A stretch of 64,000 nucleotides of DNA from Phytopseudomonas seleniipraecipitans (lineage in GTDB: Bacteria > Pseudomonadota > Gammaproteobacteria > Pseudomonadales > Pseudomonadaceae): contig NZ_FNBM01000005.1 of assembly GCF_900102335.1 (NCBI RefSeq), positions 310,001-374,000 on the forward strand, read 5' to 3'. Positions within the stretch are counted from its first letter, which is position 1, and each line of letters opens with the position of its first letter. The notes beneath the pieces are model-generated. The model made no database searches. It was not told where the DNA came from and saw nothing but the letters and a program-made list of their open reading frames with translations. Shown here piece by piece: positions 32,184-42,164 of the stretch. The translations under genes were made by a program, and so were the position numbers.

Positions 32184-34511
32184 ATGCAAGCCGCCAAGCC
32201 GCTGTTCGACTATCCAAAATATTGGGCCGAGTGTTTCGGTCCTGCGCCGTTCCTGCCGATGAGCAGGGAGGAGATGGATCAGCTCGGCTGGGATTCCTGC
32301 GACATCATCATCGTCACCGGTGATGCCTATGTCGATCATCCCTCGTTCGGCATGGCGATCATTGGCCGGCTGCTGGAGTCCCAGGGCTTCCGCGTCGGGA
32401 TCATCGCTCAGCCGGATTGGACATCCAAAGACGACTTCATGAAGCTTGGCGAGCCGAACCTGTTCTTTGGTGTCGCGGCCGGCAACATGGATTCGATGAT
32501 CAACCGCTATACCGCGGACAAGAAGATCCGCTCTGACGATGCCTACACGCCTGGCGGCCTGGCCGGCAAGCGCCCGGACCGCGCCAGCCTGGTCTACAGC
32601 CAGCGCTGCAAGGAAGCCTACAAGCACGTGCCGATCGTGCTCGGTGGCATCGAGGCCTCGCTGCGCCGCATCGCCCATTACGATTACTGGCAGGACCGCG
32701 TGCGCAATTCGATTCTGATCGACGCCAGCGCCGACATCCTGCTCTACGGCAACGCCGAGCGCGCCATCGTCGAAGTGGCCCAGCGCCTGTCCTATGGTCA
32801 GAAGGTCGAAGACATCACCGACGTACGCGGCACCGCGTTTATTCGCCGCGACACGCCGAAGGACTGGTACGAAGTCGACTCCACGCGCATCGACCGTCCG
32901 GGCAAGATCGACAAGATCATCAACCCGTACGTCAATACCCAGGACACCCAGGTCTGCGCCATCGAGCAGGAAAAGGGTGCGGCCGGCCCAGGCAACGTCG
33001 AGGACCCCAACGAAGCCAAGGTCGTGCAGATCCTCGCCAGCCCGAGGATGACCCGCGACAAGACGGTGATCCGTCTGCCTTCGATGGAAAAGGTGCGCAA
33101 CGACCCGGTTCTGTACGCCCACGCCAACCGCGTGCTGCACCTGGAAACCAACCCGGGCAACGCCCGTGCGCTGGTGCAGAAGCATGGCGAGATCGACGTG
33201 TGGTTCAACCCGCCACCCATCCCGATGACCACCGAAGAGATGGACTACGTGTTCGGCATGCCGTATGCCCGCGTTCCGCATCCGGCGTATGGCAAGGAAA
33301 AAATCCCGGCCTACGACATGATCCGTTTCTCGGTGAACATCATGCGTGGCTGCTTCGGCGGCTGTACCTTCTGCTCGATCACCGAGCACGAAGGCCGCAT
33401 CATCCAGAACCGTTCCGAAGAGTCGATCATTCGCGAGATCGAAGAGATCCGTGACAAGGTGCCGGGCTTCACCGGCGTGATCTCCGACCTCGGTGGCCCG
33501 ACCGCGAACATGTACCGCATCGCCTGCAAGAGCTCGGAAATCGAATCCGCGTGCCGCAAGCCGTCCTGCGTGTTCCCCGGCATCTGCCCGAACCTGAACA
33601 CTGATCACTCCTCGCTGATCCAGCTGTATCGCAGCGCTCGCGCCTTGCCGGGCGTGAAGAAGATCCTCATCGCCTCCGGCCTGCGCTACGACCTGGCTGT
33701 TGAGTCGCCGGAATATGTCAAAGAGCTGGTCACCCACCACGTTGGCGGCTACCTGAAGATCGCCCCGGAACACACCGAGGAAGGTCCGCTCAACCAGATG
33801 ATGAAACCGGGCATTGGCAGCTACGACAAGTTCAAGCGCATGTTCGAGAAGTACTCCAAGGAAGCGGGCAAGGAGCAGTACCTGATCCCGTACTTCATCG
33901 CCGCCCACCCGGGCACCACCGATGAAGACATGATGAACCTGGCTCTGTGGCTCAAGGGCAACGGCTTCCGCGCGGATCAGGTGCAGGCCTTCTACCCGTC
34001 GCCGATGGCCACCGCCACTGCCATGTACCACTCGGGCAAGAACCCGCTGCGCAAGGTCACCTACAAGAGCGACGGCGTGAACATCGTCAAGAGCGAGGAG
34101 CAGCGTCGCCTGCACAAGGCGTTCCTGCGTTATCACGATCCGAAGGGCTGGCCGATGCTGCGCGAGGCTCTGTTGCGCATGGGCCGTGGTGACTTGATCG
34201 GTGATGGCAAGCAGCAGCTGATTCCCACCTACCAGCCGAAGACCGACGAGTACCAGAGCGCCCGTCGCAAGAACTCCACGCCGGCCGGCAGCAAGAAAGT
34301 CGCCGGCAATGGCGGCGGCAAGCCTGCCGCTGGGCGCATCCTCACCCAGCACACCGGCCTGCCGCCGCGTGGCAGTGACGGCAGCAAACCCTGGGACAAG
34401 CGCGAGCAGGCCAAGGCCGCCGCTGAAGCGCGTAACCAGCAAGCCGCTCGTGAGCGCGCAGGTGCGGGCAAGGGCAAAAAACCGGTGAAAAAGCCCGCTG
34501 TGCCGCGTTAA
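32184..34511 (+). CDS. YgiQ-family radical SAM protein
   Basis: A 775-residue protein of the UPF0313/YgiQ family. An N-terminal domain of about 370 residues precedes the radical SAM core. The iron-sulfur cysteines in [18 protein letters not shown] (about residues 390-397) fit CX3CX2C. A long basic, Lys/Ala/Gly-rich C-terminal tail (about 700-775) could bind nucleic acid. The reaction is not known for the family. The ATG at 32184 ([14 protein letters not shown]) gives the conserved N-terminus. It is divergent from the cyclase gene and convergent with the methyltransferase. Confidence 0.92.
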   Translation: MQAAKPLFDYPKYWAECFGPAPFLPMSREEMDQLGWDSCDIIIVTGDAYVDHPSFGMAIIGRLLESQGFRVGIIAQPDWTSKDDFMKLGEPNLFFGVAAGNMDSMINRYTADKKIRSDDAYTPGGLAGKRPDRASLVYSQRCKEAYKHVPIVLGGIEASLRRIAHYDYWQDRVRNSILIDASADILLYGNAERAIVEVAQRLSYGQKVEDITDVRGTAFIRRDTPKDWYEVDSTRIDRPGKIDKIINPYVNTQDTQVCAIEQEKGAAGPGNVEDPNEAKVVQILASPRMTRDKTVIRLPSMEKVRNDPVLYAHANRVLHLETNPGNARALVQKHGEIDVWFNPPPIPMTTEEMDYVFGMPYARVPHPAYGKEKIPAYDMIRFSVNIMRGCFGGCTFCSITEHEGRIIQNRSEESIIREIEEIRDKVPGFTGVISDLGGPTANMYRIACKSSEIESACRKPSCVFPGICPNLNTDHSSLIQLYRSARALPGVKKILIASGLRYDLAVESPEYVKELVTHHVGGYLKIAPEHTEEGPLNQMMKPGIGSYDKFKRMFEKYSKEAGKEQYLIPYFIAAHPGTTDEDMMNLALWLKGNGFRADQVQAFYPSPMATATAMYHSGKNPLRKVTYKSDGVNIVKSEEQRRLHKAFLRYHDPKGWPMLREALLRMGRGDLIGDGKQQLIPTYQPKTDEYQSARRKNSTPAGSKKVAGNGGGKPAAGRILTQHTGLPPRGSDGSKPWDKREQAKAAAEARNQQAARERAGAGKGKKPVKKPAVPR

Positions 34512-34546
34512 ACGGTTGGCTTAAAGGCGCAAGCGGACGCTCACCC

Positions 34547-34623
34547 CGTAGGGTGGATGACGCTTTTTCATCCACCATTGCGATCGCAGAGCGGCGGACG
34601 GGTGAAGCGTCGTCCACCCTACG
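34547..34623. repeat. Dispersed palindromic element, copy 1
   Basis: CGTAGGGTGGATGACGC and GCGTCGTCCACCCTACG are inverted 17-bp arms with one mismatch. Inside are shorter complementary pieces (catccacc / ggcggacg). The same arm sequence recurs at 51787-51878 and 52649-52716, and a shorter version at 62310-62382. It lies between convergent ygiQ and the methyltransferase gene and may serve as a terminator. Confidence 0.8.
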
Positions 34624-34659
34624 AAAGGCTGCTGCCGCTTTTTTTGCGGTCGCGCAGGC

Positions 34660-35385
34660 TCAGTCGGCGCTGAATATGCAGGTCAGATAGCGATTGCTCG
34701 GGCCATAGCGGAGGATCGCGAACAGTCGCTTGAACAGATACAGCGGGTGCTGGCGGTAGTAGGCCAGCACCGCGTTGCCGACGCCTTCCGAGCGATGCTG
34801 ACGGGCCTTTTCCCGGGGCTTCTTGAACAACCCGGAAAATTCCCAGCGCTGGATCTGCTCGAAGTGCTCCCTCGGCTTCAGGCTGTGGCGACTGAATAGC
34901 CTGAAGAAACTGCGCGGGCTGAAGTCATGCAGGTGATGGGGGTTGCCGTCCAGGGTCGGCGTGGTCGGCACCGAGGCGATAATGCGACCGCCCTTGGCCA
35001 GCAGGCTCGCGTAGTTGGCGATCAGGCGAACCGGGTTGGGCAAGTGCTCGATGGTTTCCAGACTGACGATGCTGTCGAAGCCTTCGGCATCAGTGTAGGT
35101 TTCCGCGTTCGCGCACACGTAGCGCAGGTTGGCGAACTGATAGTTGGCCTGGGCATAGGCGATCGCCTCCGGGTCGATATCAACGCCGGTGATCTGCTTG
35201 TCCGGGTGTTGTTCGGCCAGCAGCGCACTGCCGTAGCCGCAGCCACAGGCCATGTCGAGTACGCGCGGGCCCTGCAGTGAGCGGCTGGCAAACGCGTAGC
35301 GCTGCATATGCAGGTCAAGCGTCGCCTGGTCGGCGGCCAGCCTGTCGTCCATCTTCAACGGGTAGATACGTTCGAGGGTATGCAC
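34660..35385 (-). CDS. Class I SAM-dependent methyltransferase
   Basis: A soluble methyltransferase of 241 residues with motif I VLDMACGCGYGSALLAEQ, the acidic end of strand 2 ITGVDIDPEAIAYAQANY, and DSIVSLETIEHLPNP. This pattern resembles UbiE/Ubi-G-like or surface-polysaccharide-associated methyltransferases, and the substrate cannot be told. The start is taken as the GTG at 35385 (MHTLERIYPLKMDD), preceded by GGAAGGTCAGCT. A longer frame upstream adds about 65 residues of low-quality, Arg/Cys-rich sequence. It lies 70 bp after the YegD gene on the same strand. Confidence 0.82.
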   Translation of the reverse strand: MHTLERIYPLKMDDRLAADQATLDLHMQRYAFASRSLQGPRVLDMACGCGYGSALLAEQHPDKQITGVDIDPEAIAYAQANYQFANLRYVCANAETYTDAEGFDSIVSLETIEHLPNPVRLIANYASLLAKGGRIIASVPTTPTLDGNPHHLHDFSPRSFFRLFSRHSLKPREHFEQIQRWEFSGLFKKPREKARQHRSEGVGNAVLAYYRQHPLYLFKRLFAILRYGPSNRYLTCIFSAD

Positions 35386-35455
35386 AGCTGACCTTCCATG
35401 GACCGAGATCGCGAATATAAAGCAGCCGCGATCCCTTGTCCTGATCTGGTCGACA

Positions 35456-36721
35456 TCAGCCGTAACGTTTCTTCGCCTCGATGGCCAGCCCGCTGCCGAT
35501 ACTGCCGAACGTGTTGCCTTCAACGTGGCGCGCGTTGGGCAGCAAGGCGGCCACGCTCTGGCGCAGCGCCGGCACGCCACTGGAGCCGCCAGTGAAGAAT
35601 ACCGTGTCGACCTGTTCCAGCCTGACTCCGGCGTCGCTCAGTAGCCCGGTGACGCTGCCGCGAATTCGCTCGAGCAGTGGCGCGATGCTCTCTTCGAACA
35701 ATGCGCGGGTCAGCTCGGCGACCAGGCCGGCCTCGATGCGCTGCAGGTCGATAGGGTGCTGGTGATGCTCGGTCAGGGCGATCTTGCTCTCTTCTACCTG
35801 CATCGCCAGCCAGTGGCCGGCACGCTGCTCGATCAGGCGGAACAGCCGGTCGATACCCGTGGGGTCGACGATGTCGTAGCGCATGTTCTGCAGCGCCCGC
35901 TGCGAGGCGGCGGAATAGACCACGTTGATGGTGTGCCAGGTCGCCAGGTTGAGGTGGAAGCTGGTCGGCATCAGCGCTTCGCTCTTCATCCGGCTGCCAT
36001 AGCCGAACAGCGGCATCACGCCTTGCAGGCTGAGCTGCTTGTCGAAGTCGGTGCCGCCGATATGCACCCCGCCGGTGGCCAGAATGTCGTCCTGCCGGTC
36101 GGCCTGCTGACGGCGCTCGGGCGCCAGGCGTACCAGGGAGAAGTCCGAGGTACCGCCGCCGATATCGACGATCAGCACCAGCTCTTCGCGCTCGATGGTG
36201 GACTCATAATCGAAAGCCGCGGCAATCGGTTCGTATTGGAAGGAAACGTCTTTGAAACCGAGCTTCTGCGCCACGGCAATCAAGGTGTTCTCGGCTTCCT
36301 GGTCAGCCTGCGGGTCGTCATCCACGAAGAATACCGGGCGGCCCAGCACCACGGCGTCGAACGGCCGCTCGGCAACTGCTTCGGCACGCTTTTTCAGTTC
36401 GCCAATGAAAAAGCCCAGCAAATCCTTGAACGGCAGCGCACTGCCCATCACTGCGGTTTCGCTTTTCAGCAGCTTGGAGCCGAGCAGGCTCTTCAGGGAG
36501 CGCATCAGGCGCCCCTCGTAGCCTTCCAGGTATTCGTGCAGGGCCAGGCGGCCATAGACCGGGCGGCGCTCTTCGAGGTTGAAGAACACCACCGAAGGCA
36601 GGGTGATCTTGCCGTCTTCCAGCGGGATCAGCGTTTCGCCACCCGGGCGCAGCCAACCAACCGTGGAGTTGGAGGTGCCGAAGTCGATACCGCAGGCGCG
36701 GGCAGGGGTGGAAATGGACAT
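35456..36721 (-). CDS. yegD: YegD-type Hsp70-family chaperone-like protein
   Basis: A 421-residue Hsp70-like ATPase lacking the usual substrate-binding domain. The nucleotide-binding motifs are all present: CGIDFGTSNSTVGWLR (phosphate 1, about 10-25), VLIVDIGGGTSDFSLVRL (phosphate 2, about 180) and VFFTGGSSGVPALRQSV (adenosine, about 375). E. coli YegD is slightly longer (450). The role in the cell is unclear. It lies between the YbhN-like membrane protein (79 bp upstream) and the methyltransferase (70 bp downstream), probably as one transcript. Confidence 0.88.
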   Translation of the reverse strand: MSISTPARACGIDFGTSNSTVGWLRPGGETLIPLEDGKITLPSVVFFNLEERRPVYGRLALHEYLEGYEGRLMRSLKSLLGSKLLKSETAVMGSALPFKDLLGFFIGELKKRAEAVAERPFDAVVLGRPVFFVDDDPQADQEAENTLIAVAQKLGFKDVSFQYEPIAAAFDYESTIEREELVLIVDIGGGTSDFSLVRLAPERRQQADRQDDILATGGVHIGGTDFDKQLSLQGVMPLFGYGSRMKSEALMPTSFHLNLATWHTINVVYSAASQRALQNMRYDIVDPTGIDRLFRLIEQRAGHWLAMQVEESKIALTEHHQHPIDLQRIEAGLVAELTRALFEESIAPLLERIRGSVTGLLSDAGVRLEQVDTVFFTGGSSGVPALRQSVAALLPNARHVEGNTFGSIGSGLAIEAKKRYG

Positions 36722-36800
36722 GGACGCGCGGCTCCTGAAAAACGGCCGCGCATTCTAGGCGAAATGCAGGAGCAGCGCTGCCCGATTCGTCAGATGGCTT

Positions 36801-37754
36801 TCAGGGCAGCGGAGGATTTTGCACTTCGCTACGTTTGAGGCGCCACTGACCCCATTCGAAGCCCAGCACCACGATCAGCGAGAGCGCGAACGGCAGTAGC
36901 AGATAGAAGCCGCGGAACACGATCAGCGCGGCGAGTACATCGGAAGCGGGAATCTCTGGCAACGCCGCGAGAAAGCTGACTTCCAGTACCCCAAGGCCGC
37001 CCGGTGCATGAGACAGCAACGCGAGGGAGAAAGACGCCAGGAACACACCGAGCACCACTGGATAGCCCGGATTGTAGGCGGCCGGCAATGCGAAGTAGAT
37101 GATTGCCGCTGCACAGGCCAGCTCCAGCGGACCGGCCAATAACTGACGACCCACGATGCGCAGGCGTGGGTATTCGACATGCAGCTTGCCGAACTTCCAA
37201 GGCTTGAACTGCAGCCACGAACCCAGCACATACAAGGCGACCAGCAGTAACAGTGTGGAGCCGACAGCCACCGATACCAGCGGGCTGACGTCCAGCACGC
37301 GATGGATCAGCTCCGGTTGCAGCACCAACACGCAGCCGCTGGCAAACAAGGTGCCGAGGGCGAATGTGAAGGAGCAGAAGACGATCAGAATACCGATTTC
37401 ATGAGGCGTGAGCCCCTTGGTGCGGTAGGCGCGATAACGCACCACAGCGCCGGAGAATACCGAGGCGCCAATGTTATGGGCGAGGGCGTAGGTGGTGAAG
37501 GAGCACAGGGTGATGAACCGCCAGGATATTTTCTTGCCCAGGTGAGCAATGGCAATGCGGTCGTACCAGGCAAGGGCGCAATAGGCACCGAAGGTCGCAG
37601 CACCGGCGAGTAGCCAGTTGAGGTGCGGGATGGCTTTGAGGCTTTCAGCGATCTCGTCGAGGGAGATGTTGCGTACTTCGCGGTAGAGCAAGAAGCAGGA
37701 CGCCACCACGGCACACAACCCGATCAGCGTCCAGATCAGGTCACTGCGTTTCAT
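36801..37754 (-). CDS. Lysylphosphatidylglycerol synthase TM-domain (YbhN-like) protein
   Basis: A 317-residue inner-membrane protein with about eight spans, starting with IWTLIGLCAVVASCFLLY. Family features include AHNIGASVFSGAVVRYRAY and SHAPGGLGVLEVSFLAALPE, typical of the UPF0104/flippase-like membrane domain of MprF without the transferase domain. It may act in lipid transport; that is inference. The ATG at 37754 was chosen. A TTG at 37775 with AGGGGA six bases upstream is a real alternative and would add seven residues. Confidence 0.82.
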   Translation of the reverse strand: MKRSDLIWTLIGLCAVVASCFLLYREVRNISLDEIAESLKAIPHLNWLLAGAATFGAYCALAWYDRIAIAHLGKKISWRFITLCSFTTYALAHNIGASVFSGAVVRYRAYRTKGLTPHEIGILIVFCSFTFALGTLFASGCVLVLQPELIHRVLDVSPLVSVAVGSTLLLLVALYVLGSWLQFKPWKFGKLHVEYPRLRIVGRQLLAGPLELACAAAIIYFALPAAYNPGYPVVLGVFLASFSLALLSHAPGGLGVLEVSFLAALPEIPASDVLAALIVFRGFYLLLPFALSLIVVLGFEWGQWRLKRSEVQNPPLP

Positions 37755-37965
37755 CGTGGGTTTGGTACCTTGCAACTGCGATCCCCTGTTTCACGTCGCT
37801 ACGGACACTCGGCTCTGAATTCGATGACCTGCGGCAGGCATCGTTCATTCCATATCCTGCGCACAAATACCGTCAGGATGTAGGTGTATTGGGTGCGCAG
37901 TATCACGGAGGCGGGCCGGTTGCTCAACTGGCACCGTTCTGCAGGCCGTTACCGAGTGTGTCTTT

Positions 37966-38406
37966 TCATGCGCTTAAGCCCAGTGTCAGCGCGGCCAGCA
38001 CGGCATATCGAATGGTTTTCGCGAGGGTGACGATCAGCGTGAAGCGCCACAATGGTTCGCGCATGATACCGGCCACCAGCGTCAGCGGGTCGCCGATGAC
38101 AGGCAGCCAGCTGAGCAGCAGCGACCAGCGCCCGTAACGACCGTACCAGGCCTGGGCCTGCTCCAGCCGCGTGGCGCTGACCGGAAACCAGCGGCGCTCA
38201 CGGAAACGCTCCAGGTAGCGCCCCAACCACCAATTCACCAGTGAGCCCAACACATTGCCCGCGCTGGCCACCAGCAGCAGTGCCCATACCGGATGGTTCG
38301 AACCCAGCAGCAGCGCTACCAGCAGCGCCTCGGATTGCAGCGGCAGCAGCGTCGCCGCGCCAAAGGCGGCGACGAACAGCCCTGGGTAAGCGTAGAGGTC
38401 CAGCAA
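37966..38406 (-). CDS. YqaA-family (DedA-like, VTT domain) membrane protein
   Basis: A 146-residue membrane protein of the DedA/SNARE-associated superfamily. The signature is AATLLPLQSEALLVALLLG near the N-terminus, then GNVLGSLVNWWLGRYLERF and LPVIGDPLTLVAGIMR. E. coli YqaA has the same length and pattern. The start is a TTG at 38406, 12 bp after the stop of the upstream gene; no ATG fits the conserved N-terminus. It probably forms an operon with the VC0807-like gene. Membrane homeostasis or lipid transport is the likely area of function. Confidence 0.83.
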   Translation of the reverse strand: MLDLYAYPGLFVAAFGAATLLPLQSEALLVALLLGSNHPVWALLLVASAGNVLGSLVNWWLGRYLERFRERRWFPVSATRLEQAQAWYGRYGRWSLLLSWLPVIGDPLTLVAGIMREPLWRFTLIVTLAKTIRYAVLAALTLGLSA

Positions 38407-38418
38407 GGCGAGGCAGCG

Positions 38419-39147
38419 TCAGGGCTTCTTGTCCGCCTCGACGTTGGCCATGATTTCTTCCAGCTTCAGCCCGGTGAGGCCATGGATGGTGCGCCACAGG
38501 TAATAGAAGATAGCCATCAGCATGATCATCGACGGAATGGCGATCATCGGGTAGCTGAGCAGCGTCATGCGGCCCAGCTCATCGTTGAAGGCTTCGCTGC
38601 CGGCCGGGCTGGTGACGATCCACTTGGCGAGAATGTAGTTCATCGCCGAGGAAAAGAAGAAGGTGCCGCTGAGCCAGTAAGTGGCGAGCATCAGACGCGA
38701 CTCGAAGCGCTCGGTATGCCCACCCTGTTCCAGGCGATCATGAATCTTGTCGACGTTGAGCACGGTCTTGTTGAACAGCAGTGTGCGGATCAGCGGGTAG
38801 CGGGTGCGCGTCGACACCAGTACGGCAATGCCGATCAGGCCGGGAATGGCCGCTTCCTTGATCGCCAGCCACTGGTTGTCCAAGTGCAGCAGACCGATGC
38901 CGCCGGTCAGCATCACGCTGACCAGACCGAGCAGGGCGACAAAGTTGAATTTGCGGTATTTCAGCAGTTCGAAAGCGCCCCAGCCCAGCGGAAAGGCAAG
39001 GGCGAGTACCAGTGCGCCATCCGGGCCCAGTCGCGCTTCACCGCTGAGTTTCATGAGGATCAGCGATGGAATCACGATGCTGATCAGCAAGTCGACGAAG
39101 GGGCGGGGTTTGTGTGGTACGGGAGGCGTCTGAGTGGTATCGGTCAT
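38419..39147 (-). CDS. VC0807-like polytopic membrane protein
   Basis: A 242-residue hydrophobic protein with about six spans. It begins with a Pro-rich tail (TPPVPHKPRPFVDLL) and the span LLISIVIPSLILMKLSG. The pattern fits the VC0807 family of conserved membrane proteins, sometimes noted near intracellular septation-like proteins; no function is known. The start is uncertain: ATGs at 39147 and 39159 both lack a clear ribosome binding site, and 39147 was chosen. Followed by the yqaA-like gene with a 12-bp gap. Confidence 0.7.
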   Translation of the reverse strand: MTDTTQTPPVPHKPRPFVDLLISIVIPSLILMKLSGEARLGPDGALVLALAFPLGWGAFELLKYRKFNFVALLGLVSVMLTGGIGLLHLDNQWLAIKEAAIPGLIGIAVLVSTRTRYPLIRTLLFNKTVLNVDKIHDRLEQGGHTERFESRLMLATYWLSGTFFFSSAMNYILAKWIVTSPAGSEAFNDELGRMTLLSYPMIAIPSMIMLMAIFYYLWRTIHGLTGLKLEEIMANVEADKKP

Positions 39148-39427
39148 GTCATTCGGCATAGGTGGACGAGCGTCGATGATCGCCTGCCTGAGGTTCATGC
39201 GCCAGCCCGATTGTCGCTGCAATCATCACAAAGTCCTTCTCGCCGGCACATTGCAGTGGCAATGCCCTGCCTGGCGCGTGATGGCATAGCGGCATTGTTA
39301 GCTGAAATTCGCGTGTCAGTGGGTTAAAATTGGCGGTCATCGCAGCCAGGGTTCGCGTCGGCAAATCACTGGTGTTGGCTTCTGTACCCGGCTGAGTGAT
39401 TTCATGACGTATCTGTGGGAATCGCCG

Positions 39428-40183
39428 ATGGATCTGTTGCGCCGCTATGTTGTGCTGGTTGTCGCCATGCTGATTTGTGCGCAGGCAAATGCCGAACTGC
39501 GCATCCTCACCGAGCCTGGTCCGCCCACCGCGTTCATGAAAGACGGCGAGTTGCATGGTTTCGGCGTTGACGTGGTACGCCAATTGATTACCCGCACTGG
39601 CGGGCACGCGCAAATAGAGATGATGCCCTGGACGCGCGCCTACACCATCGCCCAGCGTGAGCCTGATGTCGGTTTGTTCGCGATGGTGCGTACACCGGAC
39701 CGGGAAAAACGCTTTCAGTGGGTCGGGCCACTGCTGCATGGCAAGGTGCGATTCTACTCATTGAAATCGAACGGCTTGCAGGTAAACACCCTTGAGGATG
39801 TTGCCGCCAGCGGTCCGCTGGCGGTGCCCAAGCAGTGGTACAGCTACGAGGTTCTGAAAGATCAAGGCTTGAACAATGTTTACGGCGTGCCGACGCCAAA
39901 AACCATGGTCACCATGTTTCGCCATGGTCGGGTCAATCTGATCATGCTTGAAGATATCCTGCTCGGCGACATGCTCGCCCCGGCCGGCTTGAAACCCGCG
40001 GATGTGCAACCGCAGATGGTGTTCATGGAATCGTCGTATTACATCGCGTTTTCTCTGGATACCGACCCCGCCATTGTTGCCACCTGGCAGAACGAACTGG
40101 CGGAAATGCGCCGTGACGGCAGCTTTTCGGCGATTTTCCGCCAGTGGCTGCCCGATATAGAGCTGCCTGAAGCCCCGCGCTGA
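39428..40183 (+). CDS. Orphan periplasmic solute-binding (SBP_bac_3) protein
   Basis: A 251-residue secreted protein with a signal peptide (about 1-22, cleaved near AQANA). One solute-binding domain of the polar amino-acid type follows (RILTEPGPPTAFMKDGELHGFGVDVVR, in two halves). No permease or ATPase gene lies next to it, so it may work with a distant importer or sense a ligand. The ATG at 39428 has GTGGGAA upstream; another ATG at 39404 would extend the signal peptide. The 280 bp before it (39148-39427) hold no gene that I can support. Confidence 0.8.
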   Translation: MDLLRRYVVLVVAMLICAQANAELRILTEPGPPTAFMKDGELHGFGVDVVRQLITRTGGHAQIEMMPWTRAYTIAQREPDVGLFAMVRTPDREKRFQWVGPLLHGKVRFYSLKSNGLQVNTLEDVAASGPLAVPKQWYSYEVLKDQGLNNVYGVPTPKTMVTMFRHGRVNLIMLEDILLGDMLAPAGLKPADVQPQMVFMESSYYIAFSLDTDPAIVATWQNELAEMRRDGSFSAIFRQWLPDIELPEAPR

Positions 40184-40367
40184 GTTGGCGGGATAATTGC
40201 TGCTAGGACGCTCATATTCACCAGGGGCCGGCGGTACGGAGCGTACCGGCAGCCCTGCCGCTGCCAGCACATTCCTATCCGCAACTGCAGGACACAAGAA
40301 TTAGCTCACGAGGCCAGCAAAAGGGCCACTGGGCACCCGATTCATCTGACGTTTTGGACAATGCCTT

Positions 40368-41240
40368 ATGTCGAACATGCAACGTGCTTCCCACCATGAG
40401 CTGCGGCGCGCCTTCCGCGCGCTGCTGGCCTCCGATTCCTGTTACCACACCGCCTCGGTTTTTGACCCGATGTCCGCGCGCATTGCTGGCGACCTGGGTT
40501 TCGAGGTTGGCATCCTCGGTGGTTCAGTGGCCTCGCTGCAGGTGCTGGCCGCGCCCGATTTCGCGCTGATCACCCTCAGCGAATTCGTCGAGCAGGCCAC
40601 CCGTATTGGCCGGGTCTCCAACTTGCCGGTGATCGCTGACGCCGACCATGGCTATGGCAACGCTCTGAACGTGATGCGCACCGTGGTCGAGCTGGAGCGT
40701 GCCGGGATCTCCGCGCTGACGATCGAAGACACCCTGCTGCCGGCGCAATTCAATCGCAAGTCGACGGACCTGATCAGCGTGGCCGAAGGTGTCGGCAAGG
40801 TACGTGCGGCCCTCGAGGCGCGAGTCGATCCGCAACTGGCGATCGTCGCTCGCACCAACGCCGGCGTGCTCAGCACCGATGAAGTAATCAAGCGCACCGT
40901 CGCCTATCAGAAGGCTGGTGCCGATGCGATCTGCATGGTCGGTGTCGAGGACTTCGAGCACCTGGAAAAGATTGCCGAACACCTCAGCGTGCCGCTGATG
41001 CTGGTCACCTACGGCAATCCCAAACTGCGTGACAACGTGCGCCTGGCCAAGCTCGGCGTGCGTATCGTGGTCAATGGCCATGCCGCCTATTTCGCGGCGA
41101 TCAAGGCCACCTACGATTGCCTGCGTGAACAGCGCAGCGCGATTGCCAGCGACCTTAGCGCCTCCGAGCTGTCGCAGAAATACACCCAGCCGGAAGATTA
41201 CGTGGCCTGGGCCGACGAGTTCATGAACGTCAAGGAATAA
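40368..41240 (+). CDS. Oxaloacetate decarboxylase, PA4872 type
   Basis: A soluble enzyme of the PEP mutase/isocitrate lyase superfamily that decarboxylates oxaloacetate to pyruvate. The 290-residue protein has the metal-site segment [25 protein letters not shown] and the catalytic pair Tyr215 (VTYGNP) and His238 (VVNGHAAYF). These correspond to Tyr212 and His235 of the P. aeruginosa enzyme. Starting at the second ATG (40377) would give exactly that numbering; neither start has a strong ribosome binding site. No neighbours of the pathway are seen. Confidence 0.92.
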   Translation: MSNMQRASHHELRRAFRALLASDSCYHTASVFDPMSARIAGDLGFEVGILGGSVASLQVLAAPDFALITLSEFVEQATRIGRVSNLPVIADADHGYGNALNVMRTVVELERAGISALTIEDTLLPAQFNRKSTDLISVAEGVGKVRAALEARVDPQLAIVARTNAGVLSTDEVIKRTVAYQKAGADAICMVGVEDFEHLEKIAEHLSVPLMLVTYGNPKLRDNVRLAKLGVRIVVNGHAAYFAAIKATYDCLREQRSAIASDLSASELSQKYTQPEDYVAWADEFMNVKE

Positions 41241-41370
41241 CACCGCTTCACCCGCCACGCCGGACAGCGGCCGCGCAACGCGAGCCGATTCGTCCGCCGT
41301 CGGCTGTCGCTTGCCAAGCGTGCCCGCGTGCTCCTATCTTCCAGTCAGCACCACCCATTGGGAGAGCGAT

Positions 41371-41637
41371 ATGGCCACCGGTTGGGCGCAAGACGGCGCC
41401 GTGCAGGAACAGATCGACAGCACCATCGAAGAGGCCGTGCAGCGCGCGCGCAGCCAGTTACCGAAGGGCGAAAGCCTGCAGCACTGTGAAGAATGCGATG
41501 CGCCAATTCCTGAAGCGCGGCGCCAGGCTGTGCCCGGTGTGCGCCTGTGCGTGAATTGCCAGGCCCAGGAAGACAGGGAGCAGGCCAAGGCCGGTGGTTT
41601 CAACCGTCGCGGCAGCAAGGACAGCCAACTGCGCTAG
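41371..41637 (+). CDS. DksA/TraR-type C4 zinc-finger protein
   Basis: An 88-residue small protein with a C4 zinc finger, CEECDAPIPEARRQAVPG then LCVNCQAQ. It resembles YbiI/PA4870 and the C-terminal half of DksA. A short helix (about 12-35) precedes the finger, and the coiled-coil tip needed for full DksA action is missing. A role at RNA polymerase is possible but unproved. The ATG at 41371 follows GGAGAGCGAT. Its stop codon overlaps the stop codon of the convergent acetyltransferase gene. Confidence 0.88.
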   Translation: MATGWAQDGAVQEQIDSTIEEAVQRARSQLPKGESLQHCEECDAPIPEARRQAVPGVRLCVNCQAQEDREQAKAGGFNRRGSKDSQLR

Positions 41638-42164
41638 TCAGGCAGGGACAGGGTCTTATAGTAGATGGCATTGGCACGGTACTTACCGTCCGGCCCGCAG
41701 GCATAGCCCGGCAGACCGCCGATGCAGGTGTAACCAAGGCTGCGATAGAGGTTTTCGGCGTCACTGCCGGCTTCGGTATCCAGATAGAGCAGGCCACGCT
41801 GCAAGGTCGCTGTGTGCGCCTCTAGGTGTTGCATCAGCAGACGCGCGATGCCCCGGCGCCGCGCGCTGCTCAGCACCAGCAGCTTCTGCACTTCGCCGCG
41901 ATTCAACCCGTTGGGCTTCAGGCACAGGCTGAGCTGCACCGAGCCTACGAGTTGCCCTTGGTCTTCGGCAATCCAGATTGCCAGCGCGCCGCTGCTCAGG
42001 GTGTGGTGCACCTCGCTGAAATAGCGATCGGCTTGCGCCGAATCGATATCGCCAAGAAAGCCAACCGAGGCACCGTTCTTTACCGCATCGAGCAGCAGGG
42101 TGATCAGGCCTTGCCGGTGACCGTCGAAATCGGCCACGTCGAGCTGGCGTACCTGCACGCTCAT
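41634..42164 (-). CDS. GNAT-family N-acetyltransferase
   Basis: A 176-residue acetyltransferase. The acetyl-CoA pyrophosphate loop is SSARRRGIARLLMQHLE (Q/RxxGxG/A type, about 100-115), followed by LYLDTEAGSDAENLYRSLGY. The acceptor is unknown. Its start overlaps the stop of the second acetyltransferase gene upstream by 4 bp (ATGA), so the two are cotranscribed. The 3' end overlaps the convergent zinc-finger gene by 4 bp. Confidence 0.85.
   Translation of the reverse strand: MSVQVRQLDVADFDGHRQGLITLLLDAVKNGASVGFLGDIDSAQADRYFSEVHHTLSSGALAIWIAEDQGQLVGSVQLSLCLKPNGLNRGEVQKLLVLSSARRRGIARLLMQHLEAHTATLQRGLLYLDTEAGSDAENLYRSLGYTCIGGLPGYACGPDGKYRANAIYYKTLSLPD

Noticed and set aside
32079..34442. A 787-codon minus-strand frame opposite ygiQ
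   Set aside because: It mirrors a gene with clear radical SAM motifs and has His/Val/Gly-rich sequence typical of antisense frames in GC-rich DNA. It also overlaps the divergent intergenic region.
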